From Borrelia puertoricensis (lineage in GTDB: Bacteria > Spirochaetota > Spirochaetia > Borreliales > Borreliaceae): DNA of 64,000 nt. The DNA lies in assembly GCF_023035875.1 (NCBI RefSeq), contig NZ_CP075379.1, positions 372,001 through 436,000 on the forward strand, in the 5' to 3' direction. Under the pieces are notes generated by a model. The model saw only the letters and a program-made list of their open reading frames with translations. It was not told the DNA's origin and did not search any database. The position numbers and the translations under genes were made by a program. Of this stretch, positions 47,622 through 56,825 are shown piece after piece (within the stretch, counting starts at the first letter, position 1; each line of letters opens with the position of its first letter).

Positions 47622-48737
47622 TTATAAAGATAGTGCAATAAAAATTTCTCCATTTCCACAAATCAATAATTTCTCACCACAATTTCCTATAAATATGCTT
47701 TCGCCCTTCTTAAGGCAAACCTCATTATTAATCCGAATTTCTCCATTCATAACTAACAATATCATTACACCATCCCTTTCAAAGCAGATCTCTTCATTTA
47801 TATTTTTTTGAAATAAACTTAAATTAGTATCTGGAAGCTTAAATACATTAAACCCATCAATTTCCTTCCCCCTCAATAATGAAAATACGCCCTCTTCAAA
47901 TCTACCAACCTTAAGCATTTCATCTTTGTCAATATATTTAGTGGTAAGACCTGCCCTAATCACATTGTCAGAATTAGTCATAAGTTCAAGACAATCACCC
48001 TGAAGATAAGCATGAACTTCTTGACTCTCTGTATAAAGCACCTCACCTGAACTTAACTTAAAAATATACATCCCTAAAAATACCAAAAGACCAATATCTG
48101 ACCCATAAATCTTATAAATTTCATTAAACCAATAAGCTCTAAAATCATTTATGAAACTTAAATTTTTTTTCACTCGATTAATAGCATCCTCAATTTCAAA
48201 CTTTTGCAAACTAAATATAATTTTTATAAACTCTTTATGGGTTGCAAAATGAAAATCTAATTTCAATTTTTTATATATACTCTTGATTTCAAAAAGGGGA
48301 AGAAATCCTTTAAGAGCATAAAAATCACTTAATGCATAAACAAGTTCTATCTTTGGATTTTTATCCTTATAAATTCGCTTAGAATCATTAATATCTATCC
48401 CTTTATCATTCTCAAGTTCAAATCCTTTTAAAGCAATATCTTTTGAGGGATGTATTTGAATTGATAAAGGCTTTTGGACTGAGAGAACTTTAAATAAAAA
48501 TGATAATTCACTCTCACATCCCAAAAGCTCTTGATGATTTTCTAAAAAATCACAAAGAGAAACATACTGACCATCAACTAATATTTTACTAGAAAATGTC
48601 TTATGTGCTCCAAGCCACATCTCAGCCTTAGGCAACCCATCTTCTTTTTGTCCCAGAAGAGAAGGGATGAAACTAGTTCCACCCCAATCATATTCCTTAA
48701 TTTCATTTTTCATCAAAAATATATTATCAGCTCTCAT
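47622..48737 (-). CDS. manA: Mannose-6-phosphate isomerase, class I
   Basis: A zinc enzyme interconverting mannose 6-phosphate and fructose 6-phosphate. The 371-residue protein has the cupin metal site QIHPSKDIALKG (normally QxHPxK), KPELVYAL-like NPKIELVYAL, and VHAYLQGDCLELMTNSDNVIRAGLT, the catalytic-Arg region. Its ATG overlaps the fruA stop (ATGA), with AAGGA upstream inside fruA, so it is coupled to the sugar transporter. BB0407 homologue. Confidence 0.93.
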   Translation of the reverse strand: MRADNIFLMKNEIKEYDWGGTSFIPSLLGQKEDGLPKAEMWLGAHKTFSSKILVDGQYVSLCDFLENHQELLGCESELSFLFKVLSVQKPLSIQIHPSKDIALKGFELENDKGIDINDSKRIYKDKNPKIELVYALSDFYALKGFLPLFEIKSIYKKLKLDFHFATHKEFIKIIFSLQKFEIEDAINRVKKNLSFINDFRAYWFNEIYKIYGSDIGLLVFLGMYIFKLSSGEVLYTESQEVHAYLQGDCLELMTNSDNVIRAGLTTKYIDKDEMLKVGRFEEGVFSLLRGKEIDGFNVFKLPDTNLSLFQKNINEEICFERDGVMILLVMNGEIRINNEVCLKKGESIFIGNCGEKLLICGNGEIFIALSL

Positions 48738-50602
48738 TTAGATTCCTTCATTTTTAATGATTTTAGAAAAATAACCAAACTTGTTGCAACGGCAACACCA
48801 ACAGCTATTGCAATAATAAAGCCCAATTTGTTATCAACAACAGGAAGAACTATTGGACCTCCATGCGGAGCATGGTCCGCAACACCCAAAAATGCCGCAA
48901 TGACACTTGCAACCGCACCTCCAAGCACTATTGAAGGCAACACTCTTGCTGGATCACTAGCAGCAAAAGGAATAGCACCTTCACTAATACCAATAAACGA
49001 AATTAAAAACGATATTTTTCCAGATTCTCGCTCATCATCTTCAAATAATTTAGGCATAATTAGAGTAGCAAGTCCCATAGCCATAGGAGGAACAGGAATA
49101 GCTGATGCAACCATACCCATTATTTGTGGAACTTGGGGAATCATACCAACACCAAAAAGAAATGCAACTTTATTAAAAGGTCCTCCCATATCAATTGCTA
49201 CCATAGCACCAAGTATTAATCCAAGAAATAATTTCCCTATAATACCATAAGTTTCTGAATTATTTTGAAGAGATTTAAGGCCATCCTCAAGCAATTTCAT
49301 GAATTGACCAATATACACACCTCCATAAATCATAAAAAGTCCAACAATAACAGTACTTATTAACGGAATTACAAATATAGGCATCACGGGTTTAAGCCAT
49401 TCAGGAATCTTTCTCTTTGCTATCCATTTAGCAACAAAACCTGCCATAAACCCTACAAGTATTGCCCCTAAAAATCCTGCTTTAACATCTCTGGCAAGCA
49501 CACCCCCCACAAGACCTGGTGCAAGACCTGGCTTATCGGCAATTGCCATAGCAATAAACCCTGAAAGTATTGGCAACATCATACCAAAAGCCACACCACC
49601 AATATCTGTAATTGTTTTATAAAAAGGATACTTATCAAAATTTGGACCATCAGAACCAATTCCTGCCAAAGATATACCAAACGCTATTAAAATACCACCA
49701 CTTGCCACAATTGGAATCATAGGAGAGACGCCACTCATTAAGTACTTATAAAAACCAGTTCTACTACTACCAAACTTATCTTTAAGAGAATGAACATTTT
49801 TATAATTCAATATGGAAGCACTAAATGCTTCTTTAATAACATTTTCTACACTGTTGATAACCTTCGCAGTTGAAACCTTATAAACTCTCTTGCCATCAAA
49901 TCTTTCTTCATCAACATCTTTATCCACCGCAAGTATTATAACATCAGCGTCTTTAATATCTGTCTCTGTTAAAGGATTATCAATACCAATAGAACCTTGT
50001 GTCTCAACTTTCAGGAAGTACCCTTGTCTTTTAGCCTCAACTTCAAGCTTTTTAGCAGCAATATACGTATGAGCAATTCCCACAGGACAAGCACAAACAG
50101 CCACTATTTTTTCTGATTTAGAAACACTTGCTGTATCAGCTATAGATGATCTCTCAACATTTTCTATATAAGAATAAATTTCATCGGCACTCTTTAGAAC
50201 TTTTAACATATTTTTAAAATCATCACTCTCAAATAATTTAGCTATGAAAGCTATAGACTTAATATGATCATTACCTTGCTGACTTTTTGACATACAAATT
50301 AAAAATATTAAATTAACAGGGGGATTATCATCAGACCATTTTATGCCATCGCCTTTTATGTAAAGCAATGAAATAAAACTTGATTTAACAATATCCCCTA
50401 TAAAATGTGGAATAGCAACTCCATTCTCCCAAGATGTATCACCAATATTTTCTCTCTCAAGTAACCCCTGAAGGAATCTTGTTTTATCATGAGTATAACC
50501 TCTTTTACTCACCTGATCAACTAAAAAATTAATTGCTTCTTCCTTGGAATTTATTTTATCAGATATAAAAATAAGCTCCTTTTTTAAAAAATTTAAAAAC
50601 AT
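48734..50602 (-). CDS. fruA: PTS fructose-family transporter, fused EIIABC
   Basis: A 622-residue three-domain permease that imports and phosphorylates fructose or a related sugar. EIIA (about 1-145) has the phospho-His in GVAIPHF. EIIB (about 165-265) has the phospho-Cys in ACPVGIAHTYIAAKKLE. EIIC (from about 280) has around nine membrane segments with GISEGAIPFAASDP, a family hallmark. All phosphorylation sites are intact. AGGAGG is well placed before ATG 50602. It is coupled to manA, which fits entry of mannose-type sugars into glycolysis. BB0408 homologue. Confidence 0.95.
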   Translation of the reverse strand: MFLNFLKKELIFISDKINSKEEAINFLVDQVSKRGYTHDKTRFLQGLLERENIGDTSWENGVAIPHFIGDIVKSSFISLLYIKGDGIKWSDDNPPVNLIFLICMSKSQQGNDHIKSIAFIAKLFESDDFKNMLKVLKSADEIYSYIENVERSSIADTASVSKSEKIVAVCACPVGIAHTYIAAKKLEVEAKRQGYFLKVETQGSIGIDNPLTETDIKDADVIILAVDKDVDEERFDGKRVYKVSTAKVINSVENVIKEAFSASILNYKNVHSLKDKFGSSRTGFYKYLMSGVSPMIPIVASGGILIAFGISLAGIGSDGPNFDKYPFYKTITDIGGVAFGMMLPILSGFIAMAIADKPGLAPGLVGGVLARDVKAGFLGAILVGFMAGFVAKWIAKRKIPEWLKPVMPIFVIPLISTVIVGLFMIYGGVYIGQFMKLLEDGLKSLQNNSETYGIIGKLFLGLILGAMVAIDMGGPFNKVAFLFGVGMIPQVPQIMGMVASAIPVPPMAMGLATLIMPKLFEDDERESGKISFLISFIGISEGAIPFAASDPARVLPSIVLGGAVASVIAAFLGVADHAPHGGPIVLPVVDNKLGFIIAIAVGVAVATSLVIFLKSLKMKESK

Positions 50603-50717
50603 AACCTTAAACCTCCTAAGTACTTAAATTAATTCTATCATAATACAAACATTAAACACCGATTCCCCCCTCTTCTTTATTTTCAAATTATTTTATATTA
50701 TTTAAATAAATTTAATT

Positions 50718-51365
50718 GTGAAAAAATTAATCGAATTTTGCTTTTTATTACTATGTATTAGCTTATACTCTTCAAATAATGAGGGACACAAAAAATATGA
50801 AATAAATAATAAAAAAAGTATATTATTAAAAGAAAAATCAACTAATAATGAAAATGATTTTTTCTCAGTAAAGAGAGGATTTATCTATTCAACAGGAACA
50901 GGATTTGGAACAGGATTTTTTTTAAATTCAAAAGTCAATCACATAATATTTAGACCTTATTACATATTTGCCATCAACAATTTTGATTTTCTGGCTGTTT
51001 GTATGATCCTAATGATTCAAGAATATAACATCTCTAAAAAAGTTAAATATTCAAGCTCTTACATTGGCACAGGAATAAACTGGCATACCATAAATTTGTC
51101 TAAAAAAATGAAATATTTATCTTCTACCATGGGTATTGGGGGACGACTTTACCTTTCAACAAACTTAATAGGAGATTTCAAATTCTATGACAAACTACCT
51201 TACGTAATAGAACCATATATATTTTTTGAATTCTCTACAAAAAAAGCTACACCTTACTTAAACATATATTCAAAAATTGAGTGTTTATTTCTTGATACAT
51301 TCAATATTTCTTTTGATTTCGGAATCAGATATAATCTTAAAAATAGCAACGAGGTAAGCTCATGA
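50718..51365 (+). CDS. Putative outer-membrane protein upstream of the nuclease gene
   Basis: A 215-residue protein with a signal sequence (MKKLIEFCFLLLCISLYSS) and many aromatic/Gly strands. The segment STGTGFGTGFFLNSKVNHI resembles the FGIGFGIGNP start of the 46115 and 46725 products, suggesting a distant paralogue. The start is GTG 50718, with no Shine-Dalgarno sequence; TATATT lies 18 bases upstream. The stop overlaps the nuclease start (ATGA). I cannot assign a function. Confidence 0.72.
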   Translation: MKKLIEFCFLLLCISLYSSNNEGHKKYEINNKKSILLKEKSTNNENDFFSVKRGFIYSTGTGFGTGFFLNSKVNHIIFRPYYIFAINNFDFLAVCMILMIQEYNISKKVKYSSSYIGTGINWHTINLSKKMKYLSSTMGIGGRLYLSTNLIGDFKFYDKLPYVIEPYIFFEFSTKKATPYLNIYSKIECLFLDTFNISFDFGIRYNLKNSNEVSS

Positions 51366-52243
51366 AAAAAAGACTAAAAATTTTATTCTGTTTTTACATA
51401 TTAATCTTACTGGTTTTTTTATTCTTATATCACAATCCTAAAATCTTAAAAAACATAAAAGAAATAGCTTCCAATTATTTAAGCAAAATCAAAGATAAAA
51501 TTTACGTACCTGAAATCCCAACTGAATTAAAAGAAGAATACCTCTTACCAAAAGGATATCTTACTACCCAAGTGATACATAAAAAATACTATTCTTTAGG
51601 GTATGCTGAGAGTGCAAGACAATCAGAATGGGTAGCTTACCAATTAAAAAAAGAAATGGTTGAATTAGCTTTAACCTTGCTTAAAGAAAAAAAAATAACG
51701 AGAAGTAAAAATTTTTTTGAAGACCAAGATATTAAGGGAATTGCTCCCAAACTAAGTGATTACCTAAAAAGCGGATATGATAGAGGGCATATTGTCAGTT
51801 CTGCTGATATGTCTTTTTCCAAGGATGCAATGCTAGATACCTATTTTCTCTCAAACATATCTCCTCAACAAAGGGAATTCAACTCAGGAATCTGGCTCAA
51901 ACTTGAACAATTAGTTAGAAAATGGGCTATCTTAAAAGAAAAGATTTATATTGTTAGTTCAGGAATTTTAACAGAAAATAAAGGATTTATTGGAAAGAAT
52001 AAAATTTTAGTCCCAAAAAATTTTTATAAAATAATACTATCATTAAACAATAACAAATTTTATGATATATTGGCTTTTATTATTCCAAATGAAAAGGCCA
52101 AAGACTCAGAACTCAGAAATTACGTTGTAAACGTTAATTTAATTGAAGAAAAAACTAAAATAGATTTCTTTGCAAAACTTGATGCTGAAATAAAAAAAAT
52201 AATTAAAATGAAAAAAGACATACGTTCTTGGAAATTCAAATGA
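51362..52243 (+). CDS. Membrane-anchored DNA/RNA non-specific endonuclease (NucA family)
   Basis: A 293-residue protein with one N-terminal hydrophobic segment (LKILFCFYILILLVFLFLY) and a beta-beta-alpha-metal nuclease domain. The catalytic DRGH is present (SGYDRGHIVSSADM), as is the metal-binding Asn (FLSNISPQQREFNSGIW) and the family's IVSSGIL strand. The enzyme should cut DNA and RNA without specificity on the outer face of the inner membrane or in the periplasm. It overlaps both neighbours by four bases (ATGA), so all three are translationally coupled. BB0411 equivalent. Confidence 0.88.
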   Translation: MKKRLKILFCFYILILLVFLFLYHNPKILKNIKEIASNYLSKIKDKIYVPEIPTELKEEYLLPKGYLTTQVIHKKYYSLGYAESARQSEWVAYQLKKEMVELALTLLKEKKITRSKNFFEDQDIKGIAPKLSDYLKSGYDRGHIVSSADMSFSKDAMLDTYFLSNISPQQREFNSGIWLKLEQLVRKWAILKEKIYIVSSGILTENKGFIGKNKILVPKNFYKIILSLNNNKFYDILAFIIPNEKAKDSELRNYVVNVNLIEEKTKIDFFAKLDAEIKKIIKMKKDIRSWKFK

Positions 52244-53004
52244 AAACACTCTTTGCAAAATTAAATATTTTCCTGTTAACAACTCTTGTCTTAGGAATAA
52301 TTATTATATCAATATTTATGTATTATATAAACTTTAATATAAACTTCTATACCTATATTATTAAAATTTATAATAAAAATTTATTGATTTTGATCAATAA
52401 ATTTTTTATCTTCAGCATTGGAATCATAGGATCTATTTGGACATGCATCAACTATAAAAGAACAAATAATATACAATTTGTATTCTTTTATTGTTTCATT
52501 CTCTCATATATATTTGAACCTATTTCAATTTTTAAATATTATTTTTTAAGTAATATATTAAGCCTAGAATTTTATTATTTTATGAAATTTTATAACTTAA
52601 TAACTGTATTTTCATTACTAAATTTATTCTTCTTAAGCCTATATATATGTGATTTTCAAATAAAATCAATAACCTATGCTATTTTCTTAATTTTCACTTT
52701 TTCAATGGTCTATAACTCTTTAGCCCCTATTAATGCATATGAATACACAAAGGATTTTCTCTCTTCAACAGCAAATAATAAATTTTATGTCTATTTATTT
52801 TTATTACTAATACCTATAAATTTTTTAGTATCATGCTTAAGGAAAAAAAACCTAAGCTACTTTTTACTTTTTATATCAATATCACTAATAATATCAGGAA
52901 TCTATCTCAATTTTATAGAAATAACCTATGCATTCATCCCAATCTTAATAGGAGCACCAATGTATTTAAAAGAATCAGGAAAAGTTTTCTTCTATTGGCT
53001 ATAA
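52240..53004 (+). CDS. Polytopic membrane protein of unknown function
   Basis: A 254-residue, very hydrophobic protein with about seven or eight transmembrane segments, spaced as in a multi-span receptor or permease. I recognise no motif. The start ATG 52240 overlaps the nuclease stop; a TTG four codons upstream also exists. It is extremely rich in Phe, Ile, Leu and Asn. Coupling to the nuclease and outer-membrane genes suggests a shared envelope role (inference). Confidence 0.75.
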   Translation: MKTLFAKLNIFLLTTLVLGIIIISIFMYYINFNINFYTYIIKIYNKNLLILINKFFIFSIGIIGSIWTCINYKRTNNIQFVFFYCFILSYIFEPISIFKYYFLSNILSLEFYYFMKFYNLITVFSLLNLFFLSLYICDFQIKSITYAIFLIFTFSMVYNSLAPINAYEYTKDFLSSTANNKFYVYLFLLLIPINFLVSCLRKKNLSYFLLFISISLIISGIYLNFIEITYAFIPILIGAPMYLKESGKVFFYWL

Positions 53005-53007
53005 AAT

Positions 53008-53604
53008 TTAAGCAATCAATACAAAAGATAAAGTCGCTACACCTACAGGCAAAAATAAATTATCGTATCTTTCACAATCAAAAAGCTCAACAAGCACAGC
53101 TCCCATCCCAACAATTGATGCTATTATAAAATTCGGAAAAAAATAATAACAAACAATAAAAGCAACCAAAAAAACAGCAACACTACCTGAGAATGTTTTA
53201 TTATTTACAAGTTTAAAAGATGGAATTAGTTTACCAACAAGACTTGCAAGACCATCTCCAAGACATGCAGAAAATATCCCAATATAACTAAAAGGCTTAT
53301 CTATAAGAAAATAAGTACAAAAAATACTCACTACCAAAAATATTGGCGAGAGAGATATTTTGTATGAAGCTACCTCTCTAGACTTTATTATTATTTCTGA
53401 TATACCTCTTAAAAAAAATAAATTTATTTCCATAATTCTAAATATTTCCAAAATTAAATATGCAAACATAAAAAATAGACTAGATACAAGACCTATCCAA
53501 AAATTTAACCTATAAAACAATAAAAATAATAAAGTAGAAATATGAAAAAATTTTCTATAAAGCTCATATTTAATATTTTCGTTATGAAAAACTTGATCAA
53601 ACAT
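53008..53604 (-). CDS. Diacylglycerol/polyprenol kinase-like membrane protein (SEC59/DGK1/VTE5 family)
   Basis: A 198-residue protein with about six membrane segments. The conserved ACLGDGLASLVGKLIPS motif and a C-terminal segment with ERYDNLFLPVGVA match the CTP-dependent lipid kinase / phytol kinase family, which phosphorylates isoprenoid alcohols or diacylglycerol. The substrate in Borrelia is unknown. Its ATG shares a base with the stop of the isomerase gene upstream (TAATG), with AAGGA before it. Confidence 0.8.
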   Translation of the reverse strand: MFDQVFHNENIKYELYRKFFHISTLLFLLFYRLNFWIGLVSSLFFMFAYLILEIFRIMEINLFFLRGISEIIIKSREVASYKISLSPIFLVVSIFCTYFLIDKPFSYIGIFSACLGDGLASLVGKLIPSFKLVNNKTFSGSVAVFLVAFIVCYYFFPNFIIASIVGMGAVLVELFDCERYDNLFLPVGVATLSFVLIA

Positions 53605-54623
53605 TAATTAATTTTCCTTAAAATAATATTAAACTTCAAAAAAGAATTTGCTTTTATAAAGTCACCAATACTTCTCTCTCCATAAGCAAGATTTGGTGGA
53701 ATTATTACTATTCTCTCCTCTCCCTCGCACATATCTGACAACATTACGTCCCAACCTTCAATCACTTGACCACTCCCAACCACAAACTCTATTGGCTTGC
53801 CTCTGTCAATTGAACTGTCAAATTTTACTCCACTTAGTAAAAATCCCTCATAATCTACTTTGATAGTATTGCCACTTTTAACATTTTTGCCATTTCCTTG
53901 TTTATTTATCTTATATAAGATACCATTTTTATCCTTTTGAAAATCTTTGTAATCTTTGTCAATTATTTCAAGCTGAAAAGCCATGTATTTTTTAACCTCA
54001 GCAGTCTTCTTTGCCTCATAACTTTCTTTTAATTTTAAAAATTCTTCATTGTCAACTTTAAAAGCTTTTGCATCCTCACCAACACGAATAATCCTTACTT
54101 GCTCTATTTTATCTCCTTGACGTATATTACGAACCGTATCCATTCCCGCAACTACCTTACCAAAAATTGAATGCTTAAGATCAAGATAAGTAAGATTATC
54201 TGCAAGAGTAATAAAAAACTGACTCCCATTGGTATCAGGACCTGAATTAGCCATAGAAACAATTCCTGGTTCATTATGACTCAAATTTTTGTTTAATTCA
54301 TCGGGAAAAACATAACCAGGACCTCCAGTACCCGTTCCGGTAGGATCTCCTGTCTGAATAACAAATTCATCAACAACCCTATGAAAAATAATATTTTCAA
54401 AATAAGGCTGACTTGTAACAGAATTTTTAATAGTACCTTCACTAAGACCAATAAAATTCATGACTGTTAGAGGTGCAATTTTATAGTAAAGTTCAATCTC
54501 TATATTTCCTTTATTTGTATCAATTGATGCAAATATTCCTTTTTTTTTCACTAAATCTTTCCTTTTGCTATCACAAGTTATTAGCATTAAAATCAATAAA
54601 AAATATAATAAACATCTCTTCAC
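53604..54623 (-). CDS. Lipoprotein with fused cyclophilin and FKBP prolyl isomerase domains
   Basis: A 339-residue protein. The signal peptide with lipobox (LLILMLITC) is followed by a cyclophilin domain (about 30-195; FHRVVDEFVIQTGDPTGTG, MANSGPDTNGSQFFI, FGKVVAGMDTV), a linker helix, and a C-terminal FKBP domain (about 240-339; VDYEGFLLSGVKFDSS, GSGQVIEGWDVMLSDM, IPPNLAYGE). Both are prolyl isomerase families and are rarely joined. It likely acts as a periplasmic folding factor. The start is GTG, with AAGGA upstream. It is divergent from cheR across a palindrome-rich 146-bp gap. Confidence 0.9.
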   Translation of the reverse strand: MKRCLLYFLLILMLITCDSKRKDLVKKKGIFASIDTNKGNIEIELYYKIAPLTVMNFIGLSEGTIKNSVTSQPYFENIIFHRVVDEFVIQTGDPTGTGTGGPGYVFPDELNKNLSHNEPGIVSMANSGPDTNGSQFFITLADNLTYLDLKHSIFGKVVAGMDTVRNIRQGDKIEQVRIIRVGEDAKAFKVDNEEFLKLKESYEAKKTAEVKKYMAFQLEIIDKDYKDFQKDKNGILYKINKQGNGKNVKSGNTIKVDYEGFLLSGVKFDSSIDRGKPIEFVVGSGQVIEGWDVMLSDMCEGEERIVIIPPNLAYGERSIGDFIKANSFLKFNIILRKIN

Positions 54624-54666
54624 AAATGTATTCCTTAAGTTAATATTTAAATTAAGCTATCAGTCC

Positions 54667-54702
54667 TAATTGTACAATTTTTGTAAAAAAATTGTACAAT
54701 TA
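54667..54702. promoter_or_regulatory. Double palindrome, candidate operator, in a divergent promoter region
   Basis: Two exact copies of the palindrome AATTGTACAATT lie at 54668-54679 and 54690-54701, with centres 22 bp apart (two helical turns). Together they form perfect 16-base inverted arms around GTAA. The site is midway between the divergent isomerase and cheR starts. Two equal palindromes on one DNA face are what a dimeric repressor pair would need. A transcribed hairpin is the alternative. Confidence 0.6.
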
Positions 54703-54769
54703 ATTAGTCATTTATACTCATTAAGTAATATTATTTATTAAGGAAATTTACAAAATTTGGATCTTATAA

Positions 54770-55630
54770 ATGTTAAATATTAATAATGAACTCCTTCTGA
54801 AATTCTGCAATTTTATATATGAAAATAGCGGAATTAGATTTGATGAAAAAAATAAAGTTGTATTAAAAGGACGAATTAATGATGCAATACATGAACTTGA
54901 AAATATCAATACTCCAGAACAATTATATGACTTAATAAATTCGGACAAATTTCAAAAAGAATATTTCTTAGATCTAGTTACTACTAATCTAACACGATTC
55001 TTTAGAAATGAAGCTCATTTTGCAACTTTTGAAAGATTTATAATTCCAAACTTAATAAACATTAAAACTCAAGAGGGCAAAAATAGAATTATTATATGGG
55101 CTGCTGGATGCTCAACTGGAGAAGAACCGTATTCACTGGCATTTGTTCTTAAACACAATCTTCCAAAGAATTTTGACTTTATTATTATTGCCTCCGATTT
55201 AAGTTTAAAATCTCTAATGATAGCAAAAGAAGGATACTATTCTGTAAAAAAATGCGAACATATCCCAATACAATATAAAACATATATCAAACCTCACATG
55301 GATGGTTACAAGGTAATAGATGATATAAAAAAACACATACGATTTGACTATCATAACTTAAATTTTGAAAGTGGCTTTTCAGACATAGACGTTATTTTTT
55401 GCCGAAATGTACTCATATATTTTGATGAAAAATCTAAAATAAGGGTCTTAAAAAAATTTTATTCCTCTATGGCTATGCAAAGTTATTTATTTATCGGTCA
55501 TTCAGAATCCCTTTTTGGTCTCAATCTTCCTTTTAAATTTTTAAGAACACCTTGGGCCATAATATATGAAAAGGATGATAAGGATGTTTCCAAAAAAAAG
55601 TTTCTGTTCAAAAACAAATACAAATTATAA
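54770..55630 (+). CDS. cheR: Chemotaxis protein methyltransferase CheR
   Basis: CheR methylates glutamates of chemoreceptors using S-adenosylmethionine. The 286-residue protein has the N-terminal helical domain (FCNFIYENSGIRFDEKNK), TRFFRNEAHF, the SAM-binding AAGCSTGEEPYSLA, and FCRNVLIYFD with the catalytic-site Asn-Val. No C-terminal pentapeptide-like tail is evident. The ribosome-binding site is weak (GGA 11 bases upstream). It is followed by cheB after 35 bases. BB0414 homologue. Confidence 0.95.
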   Translation: MLNINNELLLKFCNFIYENSGIRFDEKNKVVLKGRINDAIHELENINTPEQLYDLINSDKFQKEYFLDLVTTNLTRFFRNEAHFATFERFIIPNLINIKTQEGKNRIIIWAAGCSTGEEPYSLAFVLKHNLPKNFDFIIIASDLSLKSLMIAKEGYYSVKKCEHIPIQYKTYIKPHMDGYKVIDDIKKHIRFDYHNLNFESGFSDIDVIFCRNVLIYFDEKSKIRVLKKFYSSMAMQSYLFIGHSESLFGLNLPFKFLRTPWAIIYEKDDKDVSKKKFLFKNKYKL

Positions 55631-55665
55631 TTTGATATAAACAGACTCATAGGAGTAAAACAGAA

Positions 55666-56802
55666 ATGCAAACAAAAATTTATGTACTCGTCATTGAAAC
55701 TTCTTCTGTTAATAGAAAGACTATATCAGACATTATAAATTCATCTTTAAAGCTTGAAATTATTGCAACTGCAGCCAACACAGACTTCGCCCTTAAAAAA
55801 CTTAAAAAACATCCAGATGTAATATTACTCAGTTTAGAAGAAGAAACAATCAAAGAAATTACTTTCATAAAAAAAAAGAAAAATATAAACAACACGCTCC
55901 CTGTTATTATCCTCTCATCAAACAAAGACATAGCAAAAAATGCTATCTTAAAAGGTGCTGATGACTTTATAATAAAAACTGATGACAAATTAGAAAGCAT
56001 AAAAGATAAAATTATTGATTTACTCTCAATTTACGGAAATAAAACCATAAAAAAAAAAATCATAACTGACACCAATTTCAAATTCAAAACAAATCAATAT
56101 TTGATAAATAATAAAGTCAATGAAGAAAATTCAAATATAACAAAAGCAACAGATAAAAATGAAAATACAAACCTTAATCAAGAAAAAATAATAGATGAAA
56201 AAGATTTAAAAAAACTTAAAAACAGAAAATTTGAAATAGTTGTTATTGGAATATCTACAGGAGGCCCTGCGGCACTAAAGACAATACTACCAGAAATTCC
56301 TAAAAATTTTCCTGTCCCAATAATAATTGTCCAACACATGCCAAAAGGATTTACAACCGAATTCGCAAAAAGTCTCAACAATATCTGCAATTTAATTGTC
56401 AAAGAAACAAGTAATAAAGAAATACTTAAAAAAGGATTCATATACATAAGTTCTGGGGGATACCATACAAGAATTAATAAAATAAACGAAAACTATCAAA
56501 TAGAAGTCTTCGATGCTGAGAATGTAAATGGACACAAACCTTCTATAGGAGTACTCTTTAAATCAATATCAGAAAATGTGAAAGACAAAGCAATAGCTTT
56601 AATAATGACTGGAATGGGAAGTGATGGCTCTAGAGAAATTGGAGAGATTAAAAAAGCTGGCGGACTAACTATTGCACAAGATGAGAAAAGTTCAGTGGTT
56701 TTTGGAATGCCCAAAATAGCAATAGAAGAAAATAATATAGACTATATAGTTTCAATAAGTCATGTGGTAAAATTATTAAAAGCCATTCTTCTTGATGGTT
56801 AA
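55666..56802 (+). CDS. cheB: Chemotaxis glutamate methylesterase CheB with a pseudo-receiver domain
   Basis: CheB removes methyl groups from chemoreceptors. The 378-residue protein has a receiver-like N-terminal domain (about 5-125), a long Asn/Lys-rich linker, and a C-terminal methylesterase (about 188-378) with the catalytic Ser in GISTGG, His in IVQHMPKGF and Asp in GMGSDGSREI. In the receiver the phosphorylatable Asp position is Ser56 (DVILLSLEEE), and the acidic pair at its start is missing (VLVIETSS), so it should not be phosphorylated. The linker is richer in Asn and Lys than usual. AGGAG lies ten bases before ATG 55666. Confidence 0.93.
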   Translation: MQTKIYVLVIETSSVNRKTISDIINSSLKLEIIATAANTDFALKKLKKHPDVILLSLEEETIKEITFIKKKKNINNTLPVIILSSNKDIAKNAILKGADDFIIKTDDKLESIKDKIIDLLSIYGNKTIKKKIITDTNFKFKTNQYLINNKVNEENSNITKATDKNENTNLNQEKIIDEKDLKKLKNRKFEIVVIGISTGGPAALKTILPEIPKNFPVPIIIVQHMPKGFTTEFAKSLNNICNLIVKETSNKEILKKGFIYISSGGYHTRINKINENYQIEVFDAENVNGHKPSIGVLFKSISENVKDKAIALIMTGMGSDGSREIGEIKKAGGLTIAQDEKSSVVFGMPKIAIEENNIDYIVSISHVVKLLKAILLDG

Positions 56803-56825
56803 ATTTTTAAAGACAAGGATCGCAT

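Noticed and set aside
48603..49250. A 215-codon plus-strand frame
   Set aside because: It is antisense to the well-supported manA and fruA genes, has no ribosome-binding site, and its Pro/Ala/Ile-rich composition is that of a shadow frame.
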